From the NCBI RefSeq assembly GCF_900114455.1, contig NZ_FOTC01000001.1, positions 1 through 64,000 on the forward strand: a stretch of DNA of 64,000 nucleotides. The letters run 5' to 3'. This stretch comes from Halogranum rubrum (GTDB taxonomy: Archaea > Halobacteriota > Halobacteria > Halobacteriales > Haloferacaceae). Both the position numbers and the translations under genes were made by a program. The notes beneath the pieces were generated by a model. That model ran no database searches and had not been told where the DNA came from. It was given only the letters and a program-made list of their open reading frames with translations. This document shows positions 1 to 8,858 of this stretch, piece after piece (positions within the stretch are counted from its first letter, which is position 1; the number at the start of each line of letters is the position of its first letter).

Positions 1-36
1 TAGCCCACGAGCACTAACAGTCCAAGCCACATTCAT
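1..36 (+). rRNA. 3' end of 23S rRNA (partial)
   Basis: The window opens inside the last bases of the large-subunit rRNA. The stretch CGAGCACTAACAG followed by CCAAGCCAC matches the conserved haloarchaeal 23S 3' terminus. The exact end is estimated. Positions 37-160 are the 23S-5S spacer, which carries a short hairpin (CTATGG, 7-nt loop, CCATAG) at about 136-154 just before 5S, probably part of rRNA processing. The gene is cut by the window edge. Confidence 0.75.
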
Positions 37-160
37 ACCGCATGGGATCAAATCCGTGTCCGATACACGGGTCCAGGTGCTAACTGGAATGCACGTACAC
101 AAGGTTCGATCAAGTCGAATCCGACATTGGTATCACTATGGTTCGATTCCATAGGTCGGC

Positions 161-283
161 ATTACGGCGGCCACAGCGGTGAGGTTCCACCCGTACCCAT
201 CCCGAACACGGAAGTTAAGCTCACCAGCGTGGTGGCAAGTACTGGAGTGCGAGAGCCTCTGGAAACACCACTTCGCCGCCTCC
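161..283 (+). rRNA. 5S ribosomal RNA
   Basis: This is a complete 5S rRNA of about 123 nt. The core CCCGTACCCATCCCGAACAC is the universal 5S loop region, and the ends GGCGGCCACAGCGGTG and CGCCGCC pair as helix I. It lies in the canonical haloarchaeal order 23S, 5S, tRNA-Cys. The ends may be off by a few nucleotides. The following spacer (284-524) shows no gene. Confidence 0.93.
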
Positions 284-490
284 ACTCATACTTACATTCA
301 TCAGCCTCGACGAGCAGCAGCGCTCGTCGGGGCTGTTCGCATTTCGGACGCAGAGCAGCAGCACTGTCAGAGACAGCGAGGAACAGTCGCCGTCGAAGAC
401 GTGCGCCCACCATCGCGCACAGCGCGAAGGTGGCCGAGCAACCACCTTCGTCAGAGGTAATCGCTCGAATCAGCCGACCTGAGACCGCTA

Positions 491-500
491 GGCTTAAGCG
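491..500 (+). promoter_or_regulatory. TATA-like box for tRNA-Cys
   Basis: The sequence GGCTTAAGCG contains a TTAAG core 27-31 nt ahead of the tRNA-Cys 5' end, the normal spacing of an archaeal TATA box to the start of transcription. It suggests tRNA-Cys can be transcribed separately from the rRNA operon. Confidence 0.45.
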
Positions 501-524
501 CAACTCCACACTACTCAGAGACGC

Positions 525-600
525 GCCAAGGTGGCAGAGTCCGGCCTAACGCAGCGGCCTGCAGAGCCGCCCATCGCCGGTTCAAATCCGGCCCTTGGCT
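525..600 (+). tRNA. tRNA-Cys (GCA)
   Basis: The 76-nt cloverleaf has acceptor strands GCCAAGG and CCTTGGC, anticodon stem GCGGC/GCCGC with loop CTGCAGA (anticodon GCA at 561-563), and T arm GCCGG TTCAAAT CCGGC. The unpaired discriminator base is U, as expected for tRNA-Cys. No CCA is encoded. The position after 5S rRNA is the usual haloarchaeal arrangement. Confidence 0.96.
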
Positions 601-744
601 TCTCACAGTTTCCCGCCCCACTAGCCGTTGCTAACGCGGCGTCGACCGAATAGTCGGGTCCCTCACACCGTCGACAAGCGAAAGGTTAACTCGTTCGTTC
701 TCGTACGCAAGAAAGACCTCGAATACAGTAGGTCTGTCTCACCA

Positions 745-987
745 ATGCGTACTCCAGACACACTCGACTACGCGTTCATCGTCGTACTCACCGTCCTCGT
801 CTATGTTCATCTTCCGTGGCGACCTGCGATTCGTCGTGGTCTGCGCAGCGGCGCTTCGGCCGCCGTCTCGATTGGGAACTCGCTCTTTCCGCCCAGTCCC
901 GAGAGTATCGTCGTTGCCGTCGCGGCAATCGGAGTCGTGCTGTTGGTCGTACTGTTCGAAGTTCTGCCTCGACGAAACGGTCCCTAA
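745..987 (+). CDS. small two-helix membrane protein
   Basis: This 80-residue protein is not recognised by family. Two hydrophobic segments (about residues 9-25 and 52-72) flank an arginine-containing loop, so it is probably an integral membrane protein with both ends on the same side. The ATG at 745 was chosen because the upstream in-frame extension is basic and unlike haloarchaeal proteins. It sits alone between tRNA-Cys and the next membrane protein gene. Function unknown. Confidence 0.6.
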   Translation: MRTPDTLDYAFIVVLTVLVYVHLPWRPAIRRGLRSGASAAVSIGNSLFPPSPESIVVAVAAIGVVLLVVLFEVLPRRNGP

Positions 988-1030
988 TGTGAGTGACGAA
1001 CCGACCTCTCAGATAGGGGTTGGTGTCATC

Positions 1031-1049
1031 CGAAAAGTAACCGTTATAC
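1031..1049 (+). promoter_or_regulatory. BRE/TATA promoter
   Basis: A purine-rich BRE-like CGAAAAGTAACC is followed by TTATAC at 1044-1049, about 24-29 nt before the ATG at 1073. The spacing implies a leaderless transcript and supports that start codon. Confidence 0.5.
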
Positions 1050-1072
1050 GCCGGGTAGCCTTTGCCCCACGT

Positions 1073-1957
1073 ATGCAACGACGCGCTGCGGCCATCTACG
1101 TCGCACTCTTCCTGGTCATCGGCGCGGGCGCGTACTCGCTCATTGCGACCGCCCAAAGTCCGACGATCGGGTTCGAAAACCCCGACTACGAACTCAGCCA
1201 GGGTCAGACCTTCCAAGTAGAGGGACAAACGTACAACGTCACGACCATCTCCGCAGAGATGGAGGGTGGTGGTGGCGGTGGCCACGGCGGCGGTGGCGGT
1301 GAGGAACTCGTCCGCTCCGGTGAAGTGTCGTGGGTGAACGACTCCGCGCGCTACACGGCGAACTGGGAGAACAACACCACGGTGACGACGGGTGAGGAGA
1401 ACACGACGTACCGCGTCCTCGTCCAGCAGTCGTCGGGGAACCCGACCGACTTCGTCCTCCGCGAGGAGATAAACGAGACGCAGATCCTCCAAAACGACAG
1501 CGCGGCCGACAACGAGACGGTCACGCGAAACGGTGAACGCTACGTCGTCATTCAAGACGGCAACGGGAGCGCGACGCTCGTCCCTGTCGGGGAGTACTTC
1601 CCGGAACCGTCCTCTCAGCAGTACAGCGAGAACCAGACGTTCGACTACAACGGAAACCAGACGACGGTCGAAGCCGTCGAAAACGAGTCTGTCACGCTCG
1701 CGTGGACCGCTCCGCAGACCAACACGGCAGAACTGAGCAACGAGGGCAACGTCACGCTCGGTGACCAGACGTACCTCGCACACTTCCCGAACAACGAGAC
1801 GGTCACGCTCTCGCAGGACTTCGAGAGCTACCGTTCGCAGTCACAGAATATCGAAGAGTATCACGAACACGTCAACGGCCTCTGGGGAATCGTCATCCTC
1901 TGTGGCTCCGTCGCAGCACTCCTCGTCGCGATGGCGTACCTCCCGTCGCGGTACTGA
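1073..1957 (+). CDS. membrane-anchored extracellular glycoprotein-like hypothetical protein
   Basis: The 294-residue protein has one N-terminal hydrophobic segment (about 5-25) and one near the C-terminus (about 265-285), with a large acidic domain between them that should lie outside the cell. That domain has about ten Asn-X-Ser/Thr sequons, consistent with archaeal N-glycosylation, and a Gly-rich stretch with a His at about residues 64-76. Start chosen from the TATA box 27 nt upstream. Probably a conserved haloarchaeal surface protein; no enzymatic motif was recognised. Confidence 0.7.
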   Translation: MQRRAAAIYVALFLVIGAGAYSLIATAQSPTIGFENPDYELSQGQTFQVEGQTYNVTTISAEMEGGGGGGHGGGGGEELVRSGEVSWVNDSARYTANWENNTTVTTGEENTTYRVLVQQSSGNPTDFVLREEINETQILQNDSAADNETVTRNGERYVVIQDGNGSATLVPVGEYFPEPSSQQYSENQTFDYNGNQTTVEAVENESVTLAWTAPQTNTAELSNEGNVTLGDQTYLAHFPNNETVTLSQDFESYRSQSQNIEEYHEHVNGLWGIVILCGSVAALLVAMAYLPSRY

Positions 1958-2632
1958 TGCGATAGACGCCGGCCGTCTTTTTGACAGGTCCGTCTCCTTT
2001 CGGAGCGTTTGCTCTCGTCGTGGGCAGTTTGTCAGATAGTGTAGCTATCTCCGCCGGACGCTCAGAGGCAGGTGTTCTCCCCGCCGGCGTCGACAGTGCG
2101 AAAGTCGTCATCTCGACGAACGAGGCGAATCCGGACGACGGTTATCACCTCGTTGAACACTCGATACGTACAGCGAAACGAACCGCCGACTCTCGGGAAC
2201 GGCACGTCTCACGTGCTCGTCGGCCGTTTTCGACGAGTTATGTAGTTGCTTCTGATCGCTCTCGCGTCGTCCCGCAGTTCACTGTGCGATTAATGAGCCG
2301 TTTTGCATACACTCTCTACGAGTAGAACTGTCTGTCTGTCCAGTTTATCTTCCTGTTCCGCAATACTAACAAAGTGTACTCTCCGCAATTAGCGACCCGT
2401 CGTTCTTCTCGTGCGTCGAACTGCACGGAAGCACGAACGCTCCGGAAGGAGTACCGTCGACGAACCGTCGCACGCTCGACGGTGTCTGACATCCTTCTAC
2501 GCGCGCCGTGACCGGCTTGACTTTCCCCGGCCACGGCATCGTTCTCTCCGTCGCTCACCTCGACAGAGTTCGCTCTCACGATGCGAACTCACAGGCACAC
2601 GCATAAGTAGAGCCACGCCTGTAGATACGGCC
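1958..2632. other. 675-nt region without a convincing gene
   Basis: Open frames exist on both strands (for example 1981-2325 plus and 2316-2579 minus), but their products are basic, low in Asp/Glu and lack a promoter at the right spacing, so they were not called. The 2240-2400 part is AT-richer than its surroundings. It could hold regulatory sequence, a non-coding RNA or decayed genes; nothing specific could be assigned. Confidence 0.5.
2602..2610 (+). promoter_or_regulatory. TATA box for a leaderless GTG gene
   Basis: CATAAGTAG lies about 27 nt before the GTG at 2633. This spacing predicts a transcript that begins at or near the start codon and decides the start of the next gene. Confidence 0.45.
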
Positions 2633-2977
2633 GTGTCCGACGAGTTCTCCCAGAATCCCGAGGACGAGACCGACGAGAACGTACCGACCATCTCTTGTTC
2701 ACGCTGCGGGCGAGAGTGGGACCTCTCGTACGAACTCGACGACCTCCAAGTCGGGAACCAGTCGGCCGAACAGTTCGCTCTGGACCATATGCGTCACACC
2801 GGCCACTTCCCCGACAGCGTAACTCCGTGGGTCGCACGCTGCCGACAGTGCCCCGACGGTGACGAGTTTCTCACAGAGCGACCTGCACAGCGGTGGGCCG
2901 AGATACACGCTCGCCACACGAGACACACGGTTGCGCTCACTCACAATGACGAGCAGACCACCGTCGACCCGGAGTGA
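2633..2977 (+). CDS. small double-CxxC zinc-binding hypothetical protein
   Basis: The 114-residue acidic protein has a CSRC motif near residue 22 and a CRQC motif near residue 72, each followed by His-containing segments (DHMRHTGH and HARHTRH). The spacing looks like two C2H2-like zinc knuckles or one split zinc ribbon. The family is not recognised. The GTG start is supported by the TATA box 27 nt upstream. Such proteins in haloarchaea may bind nucleic acid or act as adaptors; this is inference only. Confidence 0.65.
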   Translation: MSDEFSQNPEDETDENVPTISCSRCGREWDLSYELDDLQVGNQSAEQFALDHMRHTGHFPDSVTPWVARCRQCPDGDEFLTERPAQRWAEIHARHTRHTVALTHNDEQTTVDPE

Positions 2978-3021
2978 GCGTCTCACTTCGGCGTTTCTCT
3001 CTTCTCGTCCGACGCCGACCG

Positions 3022-3030
3022 TTTCTTATT
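3022..3030 (+). promoter_or_regulatory. TATA box of the helicase-nuclease operon
   Basis: TTTCTTATT lies 23-31 nt before the ATG at 3053. With usual archaeal spacing, transcription would begin at that ATG, making the micro-ORF, not the AddB-like gene at 3157, the first translated frame. Confidence 0.45.
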
Positions 3031-3052
3031 CCCCTCGGACGATACCACTGAC

Positions 3053-3160
3053 ATGTCTCTCCTCGCAACAGTTCTCGCTTCTCTACAGACACTGGCCGTA
3101 CGGTGGCCGGTTGGTCTCCAGTTCTCTTCGACGCACGGCCTCGTGATGTGGCGGCGATGA
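3053..3160 (+). CDS. 35-residue leader micro-ORF coupled to the AddB-like gene
   Basis: An ATG at the predicted transcription start opens a 35-codon frame starting MSLLATVLASLQTLAV. Its TGA (3158-3160) overlaps the ATG of the next gene (3157-3159) as ATGA, the same coupling seen between the two downstream genes. The N-terminal half is hydrophobic and the C-terminal part contains WRR. It may be a real small protein or a leader frame whose translation feeds ribosomes to the next gene. It is too short to judge by composition. Confidence 0.4.
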   Translation: MSLLATVLASLQTLAVRWPVGLQFSSTHGLVMWRR

Positions 3161-5196
3161 CGACATCAGGACCCACCTCACGGTCCGACGCTGACGGCGT
3201 GACAGTTCACGTCGACGACGTCGACGAGTTACTCGGTTACGCCGCTCGGTCGACCCACCGAACCGACCTGGTGGTGACACCCGAGCAGTTGCACGCGCGG
3301 AACCTCAAGCGACGACTGTCGGCGACGAGTCGACCACGGAGTTCGTTGCAGTTCTGTGACCTGTCGAGCGTCGCCAGCGACGTTCTGACGGAGGCGGGCG
3401 ACAGCGCGACCGCCCTCGACCGCATCGACCGAATTCGAACACTCGAAACGCTGCTCGACGAGCGACCCGACGAGTTCCGTCACTTCGAACCACTGTTCGG
3501 GACTCGCCTGTCGGCACACGTCTCGACTATCGAGAGTGCACGGGCGACAGTCGACGCCGTCACCGGGTACGACCCCGGACGACTCGACGCTCTGGACGAA
3601 CTCATCGAGACGACGCCACCCGTCTCTCGGCGCGACGCACGAAGCCTCGTCGAGGGTGCCGTCGCCACCGAGCGCTTGCTCGCGTCGACGACGGATGCTG
3701 CCGTCTCGGGCGACGCCGTCTTGCGAGCGGCCACGACGAGTATCCGAGAGACGAGCGGCGTCGTGTTCGAAGCGGCGTACCCGGAGGCCGAACGTCTCCA
3801 CCTCGCGGGCGTGAGTTCGGTCGCTGCGACCCTTCGTGACTTTCTGTTGGCCGTCGCCGAGGAGACAGCCGTCGACGTTCGTCTCTTCGCTCGCGCTGGG
3901 ACCGGTCCGGGAATCGCCGGACGGCTACAGGAGAGAGCGGTGACCCCGTGGCACGACCGTGCCCTCCCATCTGTTTCGCTCGACGTGCCCGTCACCGAGA
4001 TGGTGGCCACGACGCGCGAGCAAGAAGCACGACTCGCCGTGGCGCTCGTCACCCGACTCGCCGACAGCGGCATCTCGCTGAGTGACATCCTCGTCGTCGC
4101 ACGCGACGTCGATGGCTACGAACGTGCGCTCTGTCGGGCGGCGAGACAGTACCGCCAACCTCTCTCGCTTTGGACGCAGCTTTCCGTGACGGAGACACGC
4201 CCATACACACTGGTCGAGTCGGTCTGCCGTCTGCTCGATGCTCGCGACGGACCGTTCCCACTGGAGACGCTGTGCCGACCGCTGTTTGCCGAGTGGGTCG
4301 ACCCCGATGGAGAAACGCCGTCGGCGCTGCCACGGCGTGCACTCGACGATGCCCGCGACCGGTTGGGCCGACAGACCCGTTCGCTCTCCGAGTGGCGTAC
4401 ACGCGTCGCCGAGACGACGCTCCCCGAGCAGGTCGAACGGTGGCTCCGGTCGTTGCTCTCGTGGGCGGCCGCACAGCCACTCGCCCCGGAACCGACGGAC
4501 GTTCGCGAGACGTTCACACCACTCCTCGACGCGTATCGCGAACTCGTCTTGCTGACTCACCGCGAACGCGACGACGAGTCGCTGGCGGAGACGACGGAGT
4601 CTGCGCGCGCACTCGTCCGTCTCGAACGCCTCGTCGACGACGTCGCAGCGAAGTACGAGGCGTGGCTCGACCGGGGTCAGACCGACCGGACGTGGGAGGC
4701 CGTCCAGTACCTGTTCGAGACGATTGCGACGGTCAAACCGGGGCGGCGTGAACACGCGAACGCCGGCGTCGTCGACGTCGTCGATGCGACCGACGCGTGG
4801 GCACGTACGGAACCCTACGTCGTCGTACTCGGACTGGTCGACGGAGTGTGGCCGCTCCCGCCCGAAGGGCTGTTCCCCGTCGAGGTTCGCGACACGCTGC
4901 TCGGTGGGTCGACAACGGCCGCCCGGCGTCTCGCGCCCCGTGAGGGCTGGACGGTCGCACGCGAGTTCGACCACTTCGCCGACGCCGTCTCGACTGCTAC
5001 CGACCACCTCGTCTGTACTCGCCACGAACGGGCCGCAGACGGTTCGGACGCCTCCCGTTCGCCGTTCTTCGACGCCATCGACGTGACACGGGGCGCACCG
5101 ACGCGAATCGGGCAGGCGGCGACGACTCGACTGTTGAGCCACGAGCGCACGCTCCCGGACCCGCTGGCTGGCCTCGTCGGGAGGGAGAGCCGATGA
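3157..5196 (+). CDS. AddB/RecC-like inactive helicase subunit
   Basis: The 679-residue protein resembles the helicase-like half of AddB. It has a degenerate N-terminal domain with no Walker A motif (about residues 20-50), a middle section like the AddB helicase-2 region (around 290-370: TREQEARLAVALVTRLADSG, then DILVVARDVDGYERAL), and an AddB-type motif PYVVVLGLVDGVWPLPPEG at about residue 552. It ends after a CTRHERAADGSDASRSPFF segment typical of the last helicase-like motif and lacks the C-terminal Fe-S nuclease of true AddB. It overlaps the downstream helicase-nuclease by 4 nt (ATGA), implying one complex, by analogy with RecBCD/AddAB DNA-end resection. The assignment rests on motif pattern only. 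Confidence 0.6.
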   Translation: MTTSGPTSRSDADGVTVHVDDVDELLGYAARSTHRTDLVVTPEQLHARNLKRRLSATSRPRSSLQFCDLSSVASDVLTEAGDSATALDRIDRIRTLETLLDERPDEFRHFEPLFGTRLSAHVSTIESARATVDAVTGYDPGRLDALDELIETTPPVSRRDARSLVEGAVATERLLASTTDAAVSGDAVLRAATTSIRETSGVVFEAAYPEAERLHLAGVSSVAATLRDFLLAVAEETAVDVRLFARAGTGPGIAGRLQERAVTPWHDRALPSVSLDVPVTEMVATTREQEARLAVALVTRLADSGISLSDILVVARDVDGYERALCRAARQYRQPLSLWTQLSVTETRPYTLVESVCRLLDARDGPFPLETLCRPLFAEWVDPDGETPSALPRRALDDARDRLGRQTRSLSEWRTRVAETTLPEQVERWLRSLLSWAAAQPLAPEPTDVRETFTPLLDAYRELVLLTHRERDDESLAETTESARALVRLERLVDDVAAKYEAWLDRGQTDRTWEAVQYLFETIATVKPGRREHANAGVVDVVDATDAWARTEPYVVVLGLVDGVWPLPPEGLFPVEVRDTLLGGSTTAARRLAPREGWTVAREFDHFADAVSTATDHLVCTRHERAADGSDASRSPFFDAIDVTRGAPTRIGQAATTRLLSHERTLPDPLAGLVGRESR

Positions 5197-8100
5197 CCGA
5201 AGACCAAGCGAGAGCCGAAAACGGAGATAGAGACGGAGATCGGACGAGCGGCGACGGGAGTTCGTCCGAGGCGTCCACGCCGTTCGTCCGGTTGGACGGT
5301 GCGCAGCGAGCGATTCGTGACGCCTTCTTCGCTCACGAGTCGGGGCTGTTCGCGTTGGAGTCCGACCCCGGAACGGGCAAGTCGACGACGAGCGAGCACG
5401 TCGCTGCGGAGTTTCTCGCTCGCGCCCACGCCGAGGGCGTCGACGCGCCCGAGGAGACGCTGGCGTTCGTCTCGTTCACTCGCGACGACGCCGCCGCCAT
5501 CGGTCCGGGTATCGCCGACGCGCTGGAGGCCATCGCACGTGACCCGACGCGAGACGTGACGCTCTCCGTCGAGACCGCTCGCGAACTCGGCCGCCGCGTG
5601 CAGCGAGCGACAAACGTCGGAACGGTCGACAGCGTCGTAGGGAGCGTCTTCGCGACGCTCGCCACCGAGGTCGGATTCGAGGAGCCACCGGTCGTGAGCG
5701 ACGGGGCTGGCCTTCGGTCGATTCGGGCGACCTGCCTGCACCGACTCCGCACCGAGGACCAGTACGCAGACTCGCTCGACCGACTCGACGAGGCGTACCC
5801 GGGTGGGGAGCACCGAGACGACGTCGGTGACCTGCTGCGGAACGCACAACTCGCCTGTCGCGAGCGTCGGTTGTCGGTCACGGCGTTCCGAACTCGACTC
5901 GAAGCCGTCGTCGACGAGACGTACCTCGGCGGGGCTCCAGACTCGTTTGCAGACGTGCGAGACGCCGTCGAGCAGTTCGTGAACGCCGACGTCGCCGAGA
6001 CGTTCGCCGAGGGGCTCTCCGCCGAGAGGACGAGCGCGGAGGCCGTCGTCTCCGCAGACCGCACGCTCTACGAAGCGTGGACGACGGCCGTCGACGACCT
6101 CTGTACTGTCCTCGAACGCTACGTGGAACTGTACGACGAGACGACTCGACGCGAGGGTGTCGTCTCTCATCTCGACGTCTCCCACTGGGTCGCGGAGTTC
6201 TTCACGCGAGACGAGTACGCGGGTGTGTTCCGCGAGCGTCTCCGCGCACGCCACACCGACCGACTCTCGGCCGTCGTCGTCGACGAGGCACAGGACGTCT
6301 CGGCGGTCCAGCACGCCGCCCTCTCCGGACTCGTCGACGACGAGATGCGCGTCCTCCTCGTCGGCGACTACAAGCAGTGTATCTTCTTGTGGCGGAACGC
6401 CCTCCCCGGTCTCTTTCGAGACGCTATCGAGTCGGGTCGTTACTTCGGCATCGGCTGGGACGTCCACGTCGTCGAACACGAGAAGCGGACACGTCGCTGT
6501 CGTCCCGGCGTCGCCGCCGCCGTCGACACCGTCTTCGCGGGCGTGTTCACCGACCCCGCCCGTGGTGGTGACGACGCTACTGGCCGCTCGTACACGCCGC
6601 TCGAACCAACTCGTGAGGCGACGGCCGACCCGAACGTCCACGTCGCTGCGGTCACCACACCCGCTGAACCGGGGAGACCGACGTACGTCACGCCGGACTC
6701 CGGCGTCGGGGAGGCGACGGCACTTGCAAGATGCCTCGCGGACGGACTCGCCGACGGGTCGTTTGCGGACCCCGACGACAGTGAGGACGACCCCTCCGTG
6801 ACCGTGCTGTTCTCGCGACGACGGAACGTCGACGCGTTCGCGAGCGCCTTCGAGCGCGAGGGACTCGTCGTCGGTGACGCGACGGACCTGTTGTTCGAGT
6901 ACCCGCTCGTCGAACTCGTCACTGCGGTCTGTACGTGGCTCGCTGACCCCACCGACGACGCGCTTCGCACACTCGCTTCCGACCCCGTCTTCGAGGAGAT
7001 GTCGCTCACGGGCCTCTTCGAACTCTGTTCGTGGTCGGTTCCGGCCGTCGCCGACGTCGACGCCGATGGCCGACCGGTCGTCGAGTTCGTCCACGCGCTC
7101 GACAGACTCCTCGAACGTCGCCCTCGGTTCGTCACGCAGTCTCCGGTCACTGTCGTCGAAACCGTCGTCGACGAACTCGGCCTGTGGCGCGACCCACTCG
7201 ATTCGACCGACGACTCGACACGACGCGTTACCGCCCTCGACGCGCTCTTGTCCCACGTCGAGCAGTCGTCTCGTCCGGACGCCGACGACTCTTCGACCTC
7301 TTCACTCGTCGAACTCGCGGCGGAACTCTCACAGCGCCGTGAGGACCCGAGGAGCGGCGGCGCGCTCCCCGTCGTCGACGAGGGCGACTGCGACGTCGTC
7401 TGTCGAACGATTCACTCGATGAAGGGTGCCGAAGCCGACGTCGTCGCACTCGGCGACATCGGCGGTCACATCGCGACGTACGGCCCCCACACCGACACGC
7501 TGGCGACACTCGGAACACATCTCGCACTCGCCCCGCCGACCCGTGATGGCGCCGACGTTCCGGCAGTTCCAGGATTCGAACACGGGCTGTTCGCCGTCGA
7601 CCGTGACCCGTGGGACTACGACGCCGGTCTCCGGTGGGCGACACAGCGGTGGGCAGACGACGAACGACTCGCCGGGTCGCCGCCACTCCGAAGACTCTCA
7701 CACGCGAACCGTGCGGAACGATGGCGACTGCTCTACGTCGCGCTGACGCGCGCACGGAACCATCTGGTCCTCCCACTTCCGACGCACCGTGAGGACCCTG
7801 ACCCCCGTGACCGGTGGGTCGACACGCTCCGCGAGGCACTCCAGTTCGACGAGACGAGAACCGACAGCTATCGCTGTCCGACACCGACAGGCGAGTCGTT
7901 CGCGGTTCGAGTGCATCACCGGGGCGGCCGACCGGTGGAGTCAGACGAGACGACTGCCGTTCCGACCCCGTTCGTCGCGACAAGGGGTGTTGCAGGGGCG
8001 GGTGTCGAATCGACGAGGACGACGGCCGCTTCCGCTCCGTCGTCTGAGCGGCGCGATAGACGGACGTGGACGCCGCGGTTCGTCAACCCCAGTACGCTCT

Positions 8101-8780
8101 ACCCGCTCTTGACCGACCCCGACGAGCATCTCCTCGACTATCTTCAGCGACGTCCACTCCACACCGAACACGATGGCGTCGACGACGGCCTACCGCTCAC
8201 CTTCGAGACGATGGGTCCCGAAGACGTCGGCGACGTCGGCCACGCGGTGCTCGCGACGGCGATTCGAGAGCGGGTGACGACCGAGACGCTCGAACAGTGT
8301 TCGGGACCACTCGCTCGAACCCTCCGATACGCGCTGGCAGACCGTGCCGGTCGCATCAGTGCCGACGAACGGAGCCGACTCCAACGCTTCGTCGCCGACA
8401 CCATCTGTCCGCAGTTCGCGGCGAGTCCGCTCTGGGAGCGACTCCAAGACGCACAGGCAGTGTACGTCGAGGAACCGGTGGACACGCTCGTTCGGGTCGA
8501 CGGTCTCGACCGTGAACTACAGGGCGTCGCCGACGTACTCTCCGTCGACGCGACAGGGACGTGGCACGTCGACGAGGTCAAACTCGTCCTCCAGTCGAGT
8601 TCCTCCGAGACACAGAAACGGTACCGTCTCCAAGCACAGGTCTACGCGTGGGCCGTCTCGAAACAAGTGGCTTCAGAAACAGTCGTGCCAACCATCACGC
8701 AACTCGGGGTCGAGACGCGAACCGAGACCGTCGAGTGGGACGAGAAGGCCGTGCTCGACCGGTTTGGAGAGTTGCCGTAG
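5193..8780 (+). CDS. AddA/RecB-like UvrD-family helicase with C-terminal PD-(D/E)XK nuclease
   Basis: The 1195-residue protein is a superfamily 1 helicase. It has a Q-motif-like LDGAQRAI (34-41), Walker A DPGTGKST (58-65), motif Ia FVSFTRDDA (92-100), Walker B VVVDEAQD (361-368), motif III VGDYKQCIFLW (390-400) and a late motif LLYVALTRARNHLVL. A RecB-type nuclease domain closes the protein, with Asp1114 in GVADVL, Asp1127/Glu1128-x-Lys1130 and QAQVY at 1147-1151. It should unwind and cut DNA ends together with the upstream AddB-like protein. Archaeal end resection is usually ascribed to HerA-NurA-Mre11-Rad50, so this would be an alternative or accessory route. Helicase and nuclease calls are firm; the role is inferred. 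Confidence 0.85.
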   Translation: MTEDQARAENGDRDGDRTSGDGSSSEASTPFVRLDGAQRAIRDAFFAHESGLFALESDPGTGKSTTSEHVAAEFLARAHAEGVDAPEETLAFVSFTRDDAAAIGPGIADALEAIARDPTRDVTLSVETARELGRRVQRATNVGTVDSVVGSVFATLATEVGFEEPPVVSDGAGLRSIRATCLHRLRTEDQYADSLDRLDEAYPGGEHRDDVGDLLRNAQLACRERRLSVTAFRTRLEAVVDETYLGGAPDSFADVRDAVEQFVNADVAETFAEGLSAERTSAEAVVSADRTLYEAWTTAVDDLCTVLERYVELYDETTRREGVVSHLDVSHWVAEFFTRDEYAGVFRERLRARHTDRLSAVVVDEAQDVSAVQHAALSGLVDDEMRVLLVGDYKQCIFLWRNALPGLFRDAIESGRYFGIGWDVHVVEHEKRTRRCRPGVAAAVDTVFAGVFTDPARGGDDATGRSYTPLEPTREATADPNVHVAAVTTPAEPGRPTYVTPDSGVGEATALARCLADGLADGSFADPDDSEDDPSVTVLFSRRRNVDAFASAFEREGLVVGDATDLLFEYPLVELVTAVCTWLADPTDDALRTLASDPVFEEMSLTGLFELCSWSVPAVADVDADGRPVVEFVHALDRLLERRPRFVTQSPVTVVETVVDELGLWRDPLDSTDDSTRRVTALDALLSHVEQSSRPDADDSSTSSLVELAAELSQRREDPRSGGALPVVDEGDCDVVCRTIHSMKGAEADVVALGDIGGHIATYGPHTDTLATLGTHLALAPPTRDGADVPAVPGFEHGLFAVDRDPWDYDAGLRWATQRWADDERLAGSPPLRRLSHANRAERWRLLYVALTRARNHLVLPLPTHREDPDPRDRWVDTLREALQFDETRTDSYRCPTPTGESFAVRVHHRGGRPVESDETTAVPTPFVATRGVAGAGVESTRTTAASAPSSERRDRRTWTPRFVNPSTLYPLLTDPDEHLLDYLQRRPLHTEHDGVDDGLPLTFETMGPEDVGDVGHAVLATAIRERVTTETLEQCSGPLARTLRYALADRAGRISADERSRLQRFVADTICPQFAASPLWERLQDAQAVYVEEPVDTLVRVDGLDRELQGVADVLSVDATGTWHVDEVKLVLQSSSSETQKRYRLQAQVYAWAVSKQVASETVVPTITQLGVETRTETVEWDEKAVLDRFGELP

Positions 8781-8858
8781 CAGAGCGAGAATCGTGTTCG
8801 GGTTCGTGTCGAACCGAGAAAACGAGTCCGACGAGCTTTCGTTCGGTGTCTGAATGAA

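Noticed and set aside
1981-2325. 114-codon plus-strand frame in the 1958-2632 gap
   Set aside because: The product is not acidic, has no motif and no TATA box at leaderless spacing.
4815-7256. 813-codon minus-strand open frame opposite the helicase genes
   Set aside because: It is antisense to two genes with clear motifs, its product has no recognisable motif, and long antisense frames are common in high-GC haloarchaeal coding DNA.
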